Under the pieces are notes generated by a model that saw only the letters and a list, made by a program, of their open reading frames with translations, was not told the DNA's origin and did not search any database. 14,146 nt of DNA, taken from assembly GCA_037969055.1 (NCBI GenBank), contig JBBKWR010000228.1:1-14146 (forward strand). The letters are read 5' to 3'. Positions 1-6,280 of the stretch are shown piece after piece (the first letter of the stretch is position 1; each line of letters starts with the position of its first letter). The DNA comes from Pelagihabitans sp037969055. GTDB taxonomy: Bacteria > Bacteroidota > Bacteroidia > Flavobacteriales > Flavobacteriaceae. The position numbers were made by a program, and so were the translations under genes.

Positions 1-500
1 TTTGCCCCAGTACCGAGGGTAATTTGGGCGATGGTATATTTCCCTTAAGAAAATACCAGGAAGAAGGTGGCCGTTGGAGCATAGGGACCGACAGCCATAT
101 TGGTCTGAATCCCTTGGAAGAATTGCGCATTTTAGACTATGGCCAGCGGCTGACCACACATAAAAGAAATACCTATTATTCATCTGCCCAAGGCGATAGT
201 GGTATGTATGCTATTAATATGGCGACCCGGACCGGAAGACAGGCGATGGGCAACCCCAGTGTAGATTTTTTTAAAATTGGGGCACCTTTAAACGCAGCCA
301 TAATCGATGCCGCGGCCCCATTGATAGCCACTTCCTCCTTACAAAATTTGGCCTCAACCATTGTGTATGCTTCAGATCCAAGCACACAATTGGGGACTAT
401 TTCACAAGGACAGATGATATTTGCCCACGGAGATACTGATCAAAAACATCGCATAACCAAAAACTTCAGGACGGCCATACAAGAATTAAAAAATAGATAG
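1..500 (+). CDS. hutF: Formimidoylglutamate deiminase HutF, C-terminal part (5' truncated by window edge)
   Basis: Cytosolic amidohydrolase-superfamily enzyme that hydrolyses N-formimino-L-glutamate to N-formyl-L-glutamate and ammonia in the five-step histidine degradation route. The frame is open from the window start (first full codon at position 3) to the TAG at 498-500, giving about 165 residues, so most of the N-terminal barrel lies outside. The visible part starts with CPSTEGNLGDGIFPL followed by GTDSHIGLNPLEELR. This is the family signature at the end of the amidohydrolase barrel, and its Asp in T-D-S-H is the expected metal ligand. The rest matches the usual C-terminal helices and closing beta segment. 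A TTG at 24 is internal, because conserved residues precede it. It converges on hmgA with only about 20 bp between the stop codons. Function is confident from motif recognition; the gene is incomplete only because of the window. Confidence 0.9.
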   Translation, partial: CPSTEGNLGDGIFPLRKYQEEGGRWSIGTDSHIGLNPLEELRILDYGQRLTTHKRNTYYSSAQGDSGMYAINMATRTGRQAMGNPSVDFFKIGAPLNAAIIDAAAPLIATSSLQNLASTIVYASDPSTQLGTISQGQMIFAHGDTDQKHRITKNFRTAIQELKNR

Positions 501-520
501 GTTCAATCGATATTGCATTA

Positions 521-1678
521 CTACTCCAACCAACTTTTATAATATTTTCCGTCATCGATATCCAATGCGGTTTGCGTGAGCTTTAAGGGTTTGAAGGTGT
601 CGATCATTACCGCCAATTCCTCGGTCTTGGTCTTGCCGATGCTGGCCTCGTAGGTCCCTGGATGCGGCCCGTGTGGAATACCCGCGGGATGAAGGGAGAT
701 ATAGCCTTGGTCTATATTTTTCCGACTCATAAAATCCCCATCGACATAATAGATCACCTCATCAGAATCGATATTCGAATGATTGTAGGGCGCAGGAATG
801 GCCTGTGGGTGGTAATCGTACAAACGTGGCACAAAAGAACAGACAACGAAGGCCGATGTTTCAAAAGTTTGGTGCACTGGTGGCGGTTGGTGCACCCGTC
901 CCGTGATGGGCTCAAAATTGTGGATGGAAAATCCATAGGGAAAATTGTACCCGTCCCAACCTACCACATCAAAAGGATGGCTGGCATAGACCATATGGTG
1001 CAGTTGTCCCTGTTTCTTGACTTTTATCAAAAATTCCCCTTGCTCATCATGCGTCTCCAAGTTTCGTGGCAGTTTGAAATCCCGCTCGCAATAGGGCGAA
1101 TGTTCCAAATGCTGTCCGAACCAATTTCGATATCGTTTCGGGGTGTAGATGGGATGGTAGCTTTCAGCTAGTAGCAAACGATTATCAGCATTATCAAACT
1201 CAATCTGGTAGATCATTCCGCGAGGAATCACCAAATAATCGCCATATTCAAATGGGATTTCCCCCAAGATGGTTTTAAGTTTACCCGACCCTTTGTGCAC
1301 GAACAACAGTTCATCCGCATCGGTGTTCTTGTAAAAGTAATCGGTCATCGATTTTCTTGGTGCCGCAAGTCCGACATGCACATCGTTGTTGAACAATACG
1401 GTTTTTCTACTATTCAAATAATCGTCTTCGGGCTTTACTTCAAGTCCCTTCAGCAATCTTGATTTAATATTATATTCAACAGCGGCTTTTGGAGCGATAT
1501 CAATGGTTTTGCCCACTTCCCTGACCTGGGTCGGTCGCTGAAGATGATACATGAGGGTAGACATGCCATCAAAACCGATCGTTCCAAAAAGTTGTTCATA
1601 ATGGAGGGTGCCATCTTTTTTCTTAAAAATGGTATGGCGTTTCGGTGGAATCTTGCCCAACGTGTGGTATAATGGCAT
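521..1678 (-). CDS. hmgA: Homogentisate 1,2-dioxygenase
   Basis: Fe(II)-dependent cupin-fold dioxygenase that opens the ring of homogentisate to maleylacetoacetate in phenylalanine/tyrosine degradation; cytosolic. The protein has 385 residues from the ATG at 1676-1678. I prefer this start over an in-frame GTG at 1715-1717 because the family begins with the equivalent of MPLYHTLGKIPPKRH. Family blocks seen are YEQLFGTIGFDG (27-38), YHLQRPTQV (44-52), HQPPPVHQTFET (263-274), YNHSNIDSDEV (298-308) and IPHGPH (334-339). By comparison with the human enzyme, the iron ligands are likely His300, Glu307 and His336, with His263/His269 near the active site; these assignments are by eye. No partner of the tyrosine pathway is visible downstream on this strand, since hutF ends convergently. 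The gene has its own promoter and a structured leader (listed separately). Confidence 0.93.
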   Translation of the reverse strand: MPLYHTLGKIPPKRHTIFKKKDGTLHYEQLFGTIGFDGMSTLMYHLQRPTQVREVGKTIDIAPKAAVEYNIKSRLLKGLEVKPEDDYLNSRKTVLFNNDVHVGLAAPRKSMTDYFYKNTDADELLFVHKGSGKLKTILGEIPFEYGDYLVIPRGMIYQIEFDNADNRLLLAESYHPIYTPKRYRNWFGQHLEHSPYCERDFKLPRNLETHDEQGEFLIKVKKQGQLHHMVYASHPFDVVGWDGYNFPYGFSIHNFEPITGRVHQPPPVHQTFETSAFVVCSFVPRLYDYHPQAIPAPYNHSNIDSDEVIYYVDGDFMSRKNIDQGYISLHPAGIPHGPHPGTYEASIGKTKTEELAVMIDTFKPLKLTQTALDIDDGKYYKSWLE

Positions 1679-1738
1679 AGGAGCTAGCGTTTTTGTTTGC
1701 TTCCTTAAAATTACCACTTTTTTAGCAACCTGTAGAAC

Positions 1739-1811
1739 AAAAAAAGCCTCCCATTTCCCGATTGGTATCAGGAGGAAAGCCTTTCATCGGCCCAGGACAA
1801 ATAATCCCGGG
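1739..1811 (-). promoter_or_regulatory. Structured 5' leader of hmgA with terminator-like hairpin
   Basis: Reading the minus strand from 1811, a stem CCCGGG / CCTGGG (1806-1811 with 1791-1796, one G-U, 9-nt loop) is followed directly by CCGAT / ATCGG (1786-1790 with 1758-1762). That second stem is mutually exclusive with CCTCC / GGAGG (1771-1775 with 1747-1751), which is followed by C and seven T (1745-1739). The last stem plus T-run looks like an intrinsic terminator placed about 60 nt before the hmgA ATG. Competing stems of this kind are the usual design of a transcription attenuator or riboswitch expression platform. No known riboswitch consensus was recognised, stem lengths are modest and no folding program was run. 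Confidence 0.4.
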
Positions 1812-1827
1812 TCACAACACAACAAAG

Positions 1828-1859
1828 CAAAGATAACAAAGGAATTCGATTTCCGGCAA
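1828..1859 (-). promoter_or_regulatory. Candidate hmgA promoter (Bacteroidetes type)
   Basis: On the minus strand a TTG (1859-1857) is separated by 21 bp from TATCTTTG (1835-1828), an exact match to the Bacteroidetes -7 consensus TAnnTTTG. The start of transcription would fall near 1821, about 10 nt before the first leader stem and about 143 nt before the hmgA start codon. The agreement between promoter and leader positions supports both calls, but it is by pattern only. Confidence 0.5.
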
Positions 1860-1891
1860 TCAAAATGACCCAAACCTTGGGCCATTGTTTC

Positions 1892-1903
1892 AGAAGTACT
1901 TCT
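1892..1903. promoter_or_regulatory. 12-bp perfect palindrome in the hmgA / small membrane protein intergenic region
   Basis: AGAAGTACTTCT is a perfect inverted repeat without spacer. It lies upstream of the hmgA promoter on one side and about 65 bp before the small membrane protein gene on the other. Its position between divergent genes would suit a regulator site, but a 12-bp palindrome can also occur by chance. Confidence 0.25.
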
Positions 1904-1966
1904 AAGTGCAAATATTACAAACAATTTTGTGGAGTGCTTTTAGTAAATCCTTAACAACACGAACCG

Positions 1967-2227
1967 ATGATTTTGAGTAATTTAAACAAAAAGTATATGA
2001 AAAATAATGCTGGTTTTTGGGTGCTTATCACCTCTTTAATGTTGATTACCATCACCATTATGGCGGCGCTGGACTTTCCATTTAATTGGGTATTCTACCT
2101 AACCGTTATTGGGGAGGGCATGATGATATATACGGTCTATGCCGTGCTGACCGACGAATATCATTCCGATAAGACTTTCGATGACTTTTATGAAGACCAT
2201 CCCATTGGAAAGCAAAAGGACCTATAA
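1967..2227 (+). CDS. Small two-helix membrane protein of unknown function
   Basis: Up to 86 residues. Not recognised as a characterised family. It carries two hydrophobic segments, roughly residues 18-35 (FWVLITSLMLITITIMAA) and 41-60 (WVFYLTVIGEGMMIYTVYAV), joined by a very short turn DFPFN, so it is predicted to be an inner-membrane hairpin. An acidic tail with DKTFDDFYEDHPIG follows and probably faces the cytoplasm. An in-frame ATG at 1997 (MKNNAGFW) is preceded by an A-rich stretch and is an equally good or better start, which would give 76 residues; the longer form is listed here. It stands alone between the hmgA promoter region and the oxidoreductase gene. The tail reads like a conserved motif rather than random sequence, which supports a real gene. 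No function is assigned. Confidence 0.72.
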   Translation: MILSNLNKKYMKNNAGFWVLITSLMLITITIMAALDFPFNWVFYLTVIGEGMMIYTVYAVLTDEYHSDKTFDDFYEDHPIGKQKDL

Positions 2228-2283
2228 ACCTTACTTTTCAATTCCTACTATTTTAATTTATCGGCATTCGACAAATTCTTCAA

Positions 2284-2296
2284 AGCCCTTCGGGCC
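2284..2296. other. Short GC hairpin in the 2228-2435 intergenic region
   Basis: GCCC-TTC-GGGC forms a compact 4-bp stem in an otherwise AT-rich 208-bp gap between the small membrane protein gene and the oxidoreductase gene. No T-run follows on either strand, so it is a weak terminator candidate at best. No convincing TAnnTTTG promoter was found in the rest of the gap. Confidence 0.2.
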
Positions 2297-2435
2297 AAAA
2301 TTTAAGATTCCCTAAAATATCGAATTTGAGATATAATATACCAAAGGAATTGCGCTTTAATGTACTATAGGATTTTATGGTCAACAGAAAAAGTGTAAAT
2401 TAGGTTTCCATTCCAAATTATTAAGCATTGACCAA

Positions 2436-3827
2436 ATGAAAAAAAACAATTCCAGAAGGTTATTCCTGAAAAAAGCCACCTTGGGATCAGCCGCGTTGAC
2501 CGCTGCCCCTTTCGTGCTAGCATCTTCTTATGACCAAAAGTTATTGCTGTCAAAGCGTTATGAACTGACCGATTATTCTGCAAACGACCAAATCAACCTT
2601 GGCCTGATCGGATCCGGCATCCAAGGAATTTATGATACCAAGGCCGCCCTACAAGTGGCGGGCGTAAAATTGGTTGCGGCCTGTGATCTATATTCTGGCC
2701 GATTGGATCGTGCCAAAGAGCTCTGGGGTGCCGATGTTTTTACCACAAGGGATTATAGGAAACTATTGGAAAGAAAGGATATCGATGCCGTAATCGTTGC
2801 GACACCGGACCATTGGCATAAAAAAATAACCATTGAAGCCCTTAAAGCCGGGAAGGCGGTGTATTGCGAAAAACCGATGGTACAGCGTTTTGAAGAAGGC
2901 CATGAAATCATTGCTGCCCACAAGGCGTCCGGAAAAATATGCCAGGTAGGAAGTCAGGGAATGTCATCGTTGGGAAATGAGAAGGCAAAGCAATTATATG
3001 AGGAAGGGGCCATAGGGGAAATAGTGATGTTGGATATGTACAATGATCGATATTCCGCCGAAGGGGCCTGGCAATATCCGATTCCACCAGATGCGAGTCC
3101 CGATACGGTAGATTTTGACACCTTTTTGGGAAGGGCGCCAAAAGTTCCATATGAGTTAAAACGATTTTTTAGATGGCGAAACTATCAGGACTATGGTACG
3201 GGCGTGGCAGGGGATCTTTTTGTACATGCCTTTTCTACCTTGAATTATATCCTTAGTTCCAATGGCCCAACGAGGGCCTTGTCCACCGGTGGACTCCGAT
3301 ACTGGAACGACGGCCGGGATGTCCCGGACGTTACCCTTACTTTTTATGATTATCCCAAAACAGCTACCCATGCACCTTTCAATGCCTCCTTTAGGGTGAA
3401 CTTTATCGCTGGTTCTGGGGGCGGGGGCGGTTTTCGATTGGTAGGCACGGAAGGGGAAATGCAGGTCGGCCAAAATTCGGTTACCCTTACGCGTAGCAAA
3501 TTGGGGATGGTGCCAGGGGGCTACTCAATGATAGCCTATACAGAGGCCACCCAAGTAAAAATAAGGGAGGCTTATGCCAACCAAAATTTGGAATCTAGGG
3601 CCTCTGCCCTAAATATTGGGAAGACCACCTGGGAAGCCCCAGAAGATTACAAGGGAGGCCATTATGATCATTTTTACAACTTTTTCCAAGGGATCCGGGG
3701 AAAAGGTCAAATTGTGGAAGACCCCACTTTCGGCCTCCGGGCGGCCGGTGCGGCCCTCTTGGCTAATGAAAGTTACTTTCGTCAAAAACCTGTCAACTGG
3801 GACCCGATTGGCATGAAACTATTATGA
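2436..3827 (+). CDS. Tat-exported Gfo/Idh/MocA family oxidoreductase
   Basis: 463-residue NAD(P)-dependent sugar or polyol dehydrogenase-like protein, substrate unknown. The N-terminus (SRRLFLKKATLG, 6-17, then a hydrophobic stretch to about 30) is a twin-arginine signal, as expected for a protein exported folded with its cofactor. The Rossmann domain starts with GLIGSGIQG (56-64); ATPDHWH (122-128) and the family EKP motif (145-147, CEKPM) follow. The C-terminal domain has the G-D-x-x-x-H type segment VAGDLFVHAF (257-266) where the catalytic Lys/Asp/His group of the family usually sits, and a glycine-rich stretch GSGGGGGF. All cofactor-binding motifs are intact, unlike in the GH109 relative at 6280-7638. 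The stop codon overlaps the ATG of the deacetylase gene (ATGA), so the two are very likely co-translated. The family is broad, so the substrate could be an N-acetylated sugar, an inositol or a uronate. Confidence 0.9.
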   Translation: MKKNNSRRLFLKKATLGSAALTAAPFVLASSYDQKLLLSKRYELTDYSANDQINLGLIGSGIQGIYDTKAALQVAGVKLVAACDLYSGRLDRAKELWGADVFTTRDYRKLLERKDIDAVIVATPDHWHKKITIEALKAGKAVYCEKPMVQRFEEGHEIIAAHKASGKICQVGSQGMSSLGNEKAKQLYEEGAIGEIVMLDMYNDRYSAEGAWQYPIPPDASPDTVDFDTFLGRAPKVPYELKRFFRWRNYQDYGTGVAGDLFVHAFSTLNYILSSNGPTRALSTGGLRYWNDGRDVPDVTLTFYDYPKTATHAPFNASFRVNFIAGSGGGGGFRLVGTEGEMQVGQNSVTLTRSKLGMVPGGYSMIAYTEATQVKIREAYANQNLESRASALNIGKTTWEAPEDYKGGHYDHFYNFFQGIRGKGQIVEDPTFGLRAAGAALLANESYFRQKPVNWDPIGMKLL

Positions 3828-4711
3828 TAAAACTTGCAGTTATGAAAAATTTTGGACTGATGCTTTTTGTGCTATTTACCTTGTCGGTCTTCCCGCAAGA
3901 AAAAACAATCAATGTAATCGTTTTTGGTGCCCATCCCGACGATTGTGATCAGGATGCCGGCGGCGCTGCCCTGCTGTTTGCCAAAATGGGGCATAAGGTC
4001 AAATTCGTTTCCTTGACCAATGGGGATGCGGGCCATTACGCCATGGGCGGAGGGGAACTTGCAAAAATACGTATCGCAGAAGCGGAAGAGGCGGGAAAAC
4101 GATTTGGCGTGGAATACACCGTCTTGGACAATCATGATGGGGAATTAATGCCCACGCTGGAAAACCGTTTAAAAGTGATTCGTGAAATCCGAAAATGGAA
4201 CGCCGACATAGTGATCGCGCCCAGGCCCAATGATTACCATCCCGACCATAGGTATACGGGCGTCTTGGTGCAGGACGCGGCCTATATGGTCATCGTGCCC
4301 AATGTTGCCCCCGAGGTAGCCCCATTGCAAAAAAATCCTGTTTTCCTATATTCCGAAGATCGATTCCAAAAACCGAATCCGTTTGAACCAGATATTGCAT
4401 TGATCATTGATCCGGTATTTGATCAAAAGATTTACGCCATGGCCGCGCATAAGTCCCAATTTTTTGAATGGCTCCCGTGGACTTCCGGCATCCTGGATAA
4501 AGTGCCAAAAGACGATAAGGAAAGACTTGTATTTTTGGCCAATTCCCGAACCTTTGAACCGAATGGGATTACGCGGACCTGTTTATCAAAATGGTACGGA
4601 CCAGATGCGGCCAAGACTGCCAAACACGCCGAAGGATATGAAATTTGCGAGTATGGTAAACAACCCTCCCAAGAGGAACTTTTAGCACTCTTTCCCATGC
4701 TAAAAAAATAG
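3824..4711 (+). CDS. Secreted PIG-L family (LmbE-like) deacetylase
   Basis: Zinc-dependent N-acyl deacetylase family (GlcNAc-PI de-N-acetylase, MshB, BshB). 295 residues from the ATG that overlaps the previous stop, or 289 from the ATG at 3842. Both starts place a signal peptide at the N-terminus (hydrophobic LMLFVLFTLSVFP), so a periplasmic or surface location is predicted, unlike the cytosolic BshB enzymes. Counting from 3842, the zinc-binding motif AHPDD is at 30-34 and the second motif, HPDH within PNDYHPDHR, at 133-136. Expected ligands are His31, Asp34 and His136, with the second Asp of AHPDD as general base. The body is full length. Coupling to the Tat-exported oxidoreductase suggests joint work on one periplasmic substrate, plausibly an N-acetylated sugar. 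The actual substrate cannot be read from the sequence. Confidence 0.9.
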   Translation: MIKLAVMKNFGLMLFVLFTLSVFPQEKTINVIVFGAHPDDCDQDAGGAALLFAKMGHKVKFVSLTNGDAGHYAMGGGELAKIRIAEAEEAGKRFGVEYTVLDNHDGELMPTLENRLKVIREIRKWNADIVIAPRPNDYHPDHRYTGVLVQDAAYMVIVPNVAPEVAPLQKNPVFLYSEDRFQKPNPFEPDIALIIDPVFDQKIYAMAAHKSQFFEWLPWTSGILDKVPKDDKERLVFLANSRTFEPNGITRTCLSKWYGPDAAKTAKHAEGYEICEYGKQPSQEELLALFPMLKK

Positions 4712-4729
4712 CGGCTTATTAAAAGCCGC
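4702..4729 (-). terminator. Intrinsic terminator of the usp gene, between convergent genes
   Basis: GCGGCTT (4711-4717) and AAGCCGC (4723-4729) form a 7-bp GC-rich stem with a 5-nt loop. On the minus strand it is followed by TATTTTTTT (4710-4702), which makes a good intrinsic terminator for the minus-strand stress-protein gene. On the plus strand the hairpin begins at the last base of the deacetylase stop codon but has no T-run after it, so it can only block the plus-strand transcript weakly. Confidence 0.8.
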
Positions 4730-4759
4730 CAGATTCTTACGAAAAATATATTCGAAGTA

Positions 4760-5581
4760 TTATATCCTAAAGGTAAGGACAGGTATTTTTGCGTGGTTAG
4801 CTATGTCTTCCCCAATGCTTCCCTTAAAAAAATGGGTCAGACCCTTGTGGCCATGGGTCGGTGTGCCGATGGCATCTGCCTTTATCGACTGACTATAGTT
4901 TATGATGCCTTTCTCTACGGAATAGTCGTTATGGATGGTTACTTCAAAGTCAACACAGGCCTTTTGGAGAAATTGGTGTATCCTGTTATAGGCATCTGAG
5001 GAACTAAGAAAATCGTCCCCCGGGGTATTGATATAGACCAATTGCAATTCTGCAGAAAGCATTTCAGCAAATGCCCTGGCTTTTTGAAATGCAGGAAGGC
5101 TTTCATCGGTAAAGTCACAGGCAAATAAAATAAGTTCCACTTTGAAATTAGGCTGTGCTTCTTTGATGACCAACACTGGGATTTCTGCATTCCTAACAAC
5201 CTTCTCGGCATTGGATCCAAAAAATATTTCCCTTAACCCATCTGTTCCATGGGAACCCATGACAATTAAATCTGCATGATGTTCTTTGGCTATCGCATTG
5301 AGTTCGCTAAATACCTTATATGGTTTAACTATTGGGGTAATGCCCACCCCAGCTAAATAGGGTTTATTCAAAAAACTGCCAAACCGCTTCTCGGCAGCTT
5401 TGAGTAAAAATACAGCCTGTTGCGCATGCATTTGATCCGTTGATGAAATGACGGCATCGGAAAGCTCCAACATATGTACCGCCAAAATTCGGGAACCATG
5501 CTTTTTGGCAAGGGAAGCAGCGGTCTGAAGGGCATATTCAGATTGTTCTGAAAAGTCAATGGGCACTATTATGTTTTTCAT
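4760..5581 (-). CDS. Universal stress protein with two UspA domains
   Basis: 273-residue cytosolic protein made of two Usp domains in tandem, roughly residues 1-140 and 146-273. Domain 1 begins MKNIIVPIDFSEQSEYAL and carries the ATP-binding pattern G-x2-G-x9-G-S/N: GSHGTDG at 109-115, then FFGSNAEKVV (120-129). Domain 2 has a related motif, THGHKG (242-247) followed by FFKGSIGE (251-258), with a slightly changed first glycine (GTPTHG), so nucleotide binding is best supported in domain 1. Such tandem proteins are common in Flavobacteriaceae and are usually linked to stress or growth arrest; the exact role is unknown. The gene is the last on this strand, 162 bp after the VOC gene, and ends before a strong terminator. 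The ATG at 5579-5581 is the natural start because the conserved first strand begins there. Confidence 0.92.
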   Translation of the reverse strand: MKNIIVPIDFSEQSEYALQTAASLAKKHGSRILAVHMLELSDAVISSTDQMHAQQAVFLLKAAEKRFGSFLNKPYLAGVGITPIVKPYKVFSELNAIAKEHHADLIVMGSHGTDGLREIFFGSNAEKVVRNAEIPVLVIKEAQPNFKVELILFACDFTDESLPAFQKARAFAEMLSAELQLVYINTPGDDFLSSSDAYNRIHQFLQKACVDFEVTIHNDYSVEKGIINYSQSIKADAIGTPTHGHKGLTHFFKGSIGEDIANHAKIPVLTFRI

Positions 5582-5743
5582 TTTGTCTTAAAGATTAATA
5601 GGTCATGGATCCCAATATGGTTTCCATTCTGTATGAAACGCACAAATCCATTGCAAGATTGTGTAAAATACCGAATGATCGATAAGCTGAGAATGGTATC
5701 AATAACACGGATTAGTATTTTGACCTGCATTAAATATGTTCCA

Positions 5744-6178
5744 TCAAGATTTGGCGTCCGCTTTAGTATCAAAATCGATCATCCACTTTATACCATAACG
5801 GTCGATAAAGCTTCCGAAGTAATCGCCCCAAAACATATCCGCCATTTCCATTTCGATATCACCTCCTTTTGAGAGACCTTTATAAAGCCGATCGGCCTCT
5901 TTCCTACTCTCCACGCTTAGCAGAACATAGGTCTGACCCCCTGGTTGCAAGGTATGTCCTACGGAAGGCATGATGTCAGAAGCCATCAAAATTGTGTCCT
6001 TGCCGATGGGCAAGGCGATGTGCATGGTCCGGTTTTGTTCTTCTTTTGAGAGCTTTTCACAGTTGGGCGCTGAAGACATTTTCATATTGGTCAAGAACTC
6101 CCCGCCAAAAACGGATTTATAAAGTAAGAAGGCTTCTTCGGCATTGCCGTCAAAATTTAGATATGGGTGTACTTTCAT
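5744..6178 (-). CDS. PhnB-like VOC family (glyoxalase/bleomycin resistance fold) protein
   Basis: 144 residues, the normal length for a single PhnB-type protein of the vicinal oxygen chelate superfamily. It begins MKVHPYLNFDGNAEEAF, the typical first beta strand and helix, continues with YKSVFGGEF, and ends with MFWGDYFGSFIDRYGIKWMI (114-133), the PhnB signature. Members are small cytosolic proteins, often dimeric. Many have no known reaction and some are annotated as 3-demethylubiquinone methyltransferase-like without proof. It lies between the GH109 gene and the stress-protein gene on the same strand. The 101-bp gap before it is largely filled by a heptamer repeat array. No clear TAnnTTTG promoter was seen just upstream, so it may depend on readthrough from GH109. 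Confidence 0.88.
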   Translation of the reverse strand: MKVHPYLNFDGNAEEAFLLYKSVFGGEFLTNMKMSSAPNCEKLSKEEQNRTMHIALPIGKDTILMASDIMPSVGHTLQPGGQTYVLLSVESRKEADRLYKGLSKGGDIEMEMADMFWGDYFGSFIDRYGIKWMIDFDTKADAKS

Positions 6179-6200
6179 GTTTTTCGAATTTATAGCTTAA

Positions 6201-6280
6201 ACTTTCGACTTTGGACATTCGACTTTCGACTTTCGACTTTCGACTTTGGACTTTGGACATTCGACTTTCGACTTTCGACT
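6201..6280. repeat. Heptanucleotide tandem repeat array (about 11.4 copies)
   Basis: Starting at 6201 the sequence is eleven unbroken 7-bp units plus ACT. Seven are ACTTTCG, three are ACTTTGG and two are degenerate to ACATTCG counting positions 6215 and 6257 (six, three and two when only full units are counted). The order is C-G-A-C-C-C-G-G-A-C-C, so the four-unit block ACTTTGG-ACATTCG-ACTTTCG-ACTTTCG occurs twice, at 6208-6235 and 6250-6277, offset by six units (42 bp). The array begins right after the stop codon of the GH109 gene (TAA at 6282-6280) and ends 22 bp before the start of the VOC gene. It encodes nothing and has no inverted symmetry. Confidence 0.95.

Noticed and set aside
501..520. 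Terminator between hutF and hmgA
   Set aside because: The 20-bp gap between convergent stop codons contains no hairpin with a T-run; any termination signal must lie within the coding ends.
662..1171. 169-codon open frame on the plus strand
   Set aside because: It is a shadow of hmgA, which is confidently read on the other strand across the whole interval.
1720..1787. 21-codon frame in the hmgA leader as a classical attenuation leader peptide
   Set aside because: Only three Phe codons and no Tyr codon; amino-acid starvation attenuation would be odd for a catabolic gene. It is kept only as a remark under the leader finding.
5578..5772. 64-codon minus-strand frame between the VOC and stress-protein genes
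   Set aside because: It overlaps both neighbours' ends, has no recognisable motif, and its composition looks like translated intergenic AT-rich DNA.
6201..6280. CRISPR-like array
   Set aside because: Units are contiguous 7-mers without spacers and there are no cas genes.
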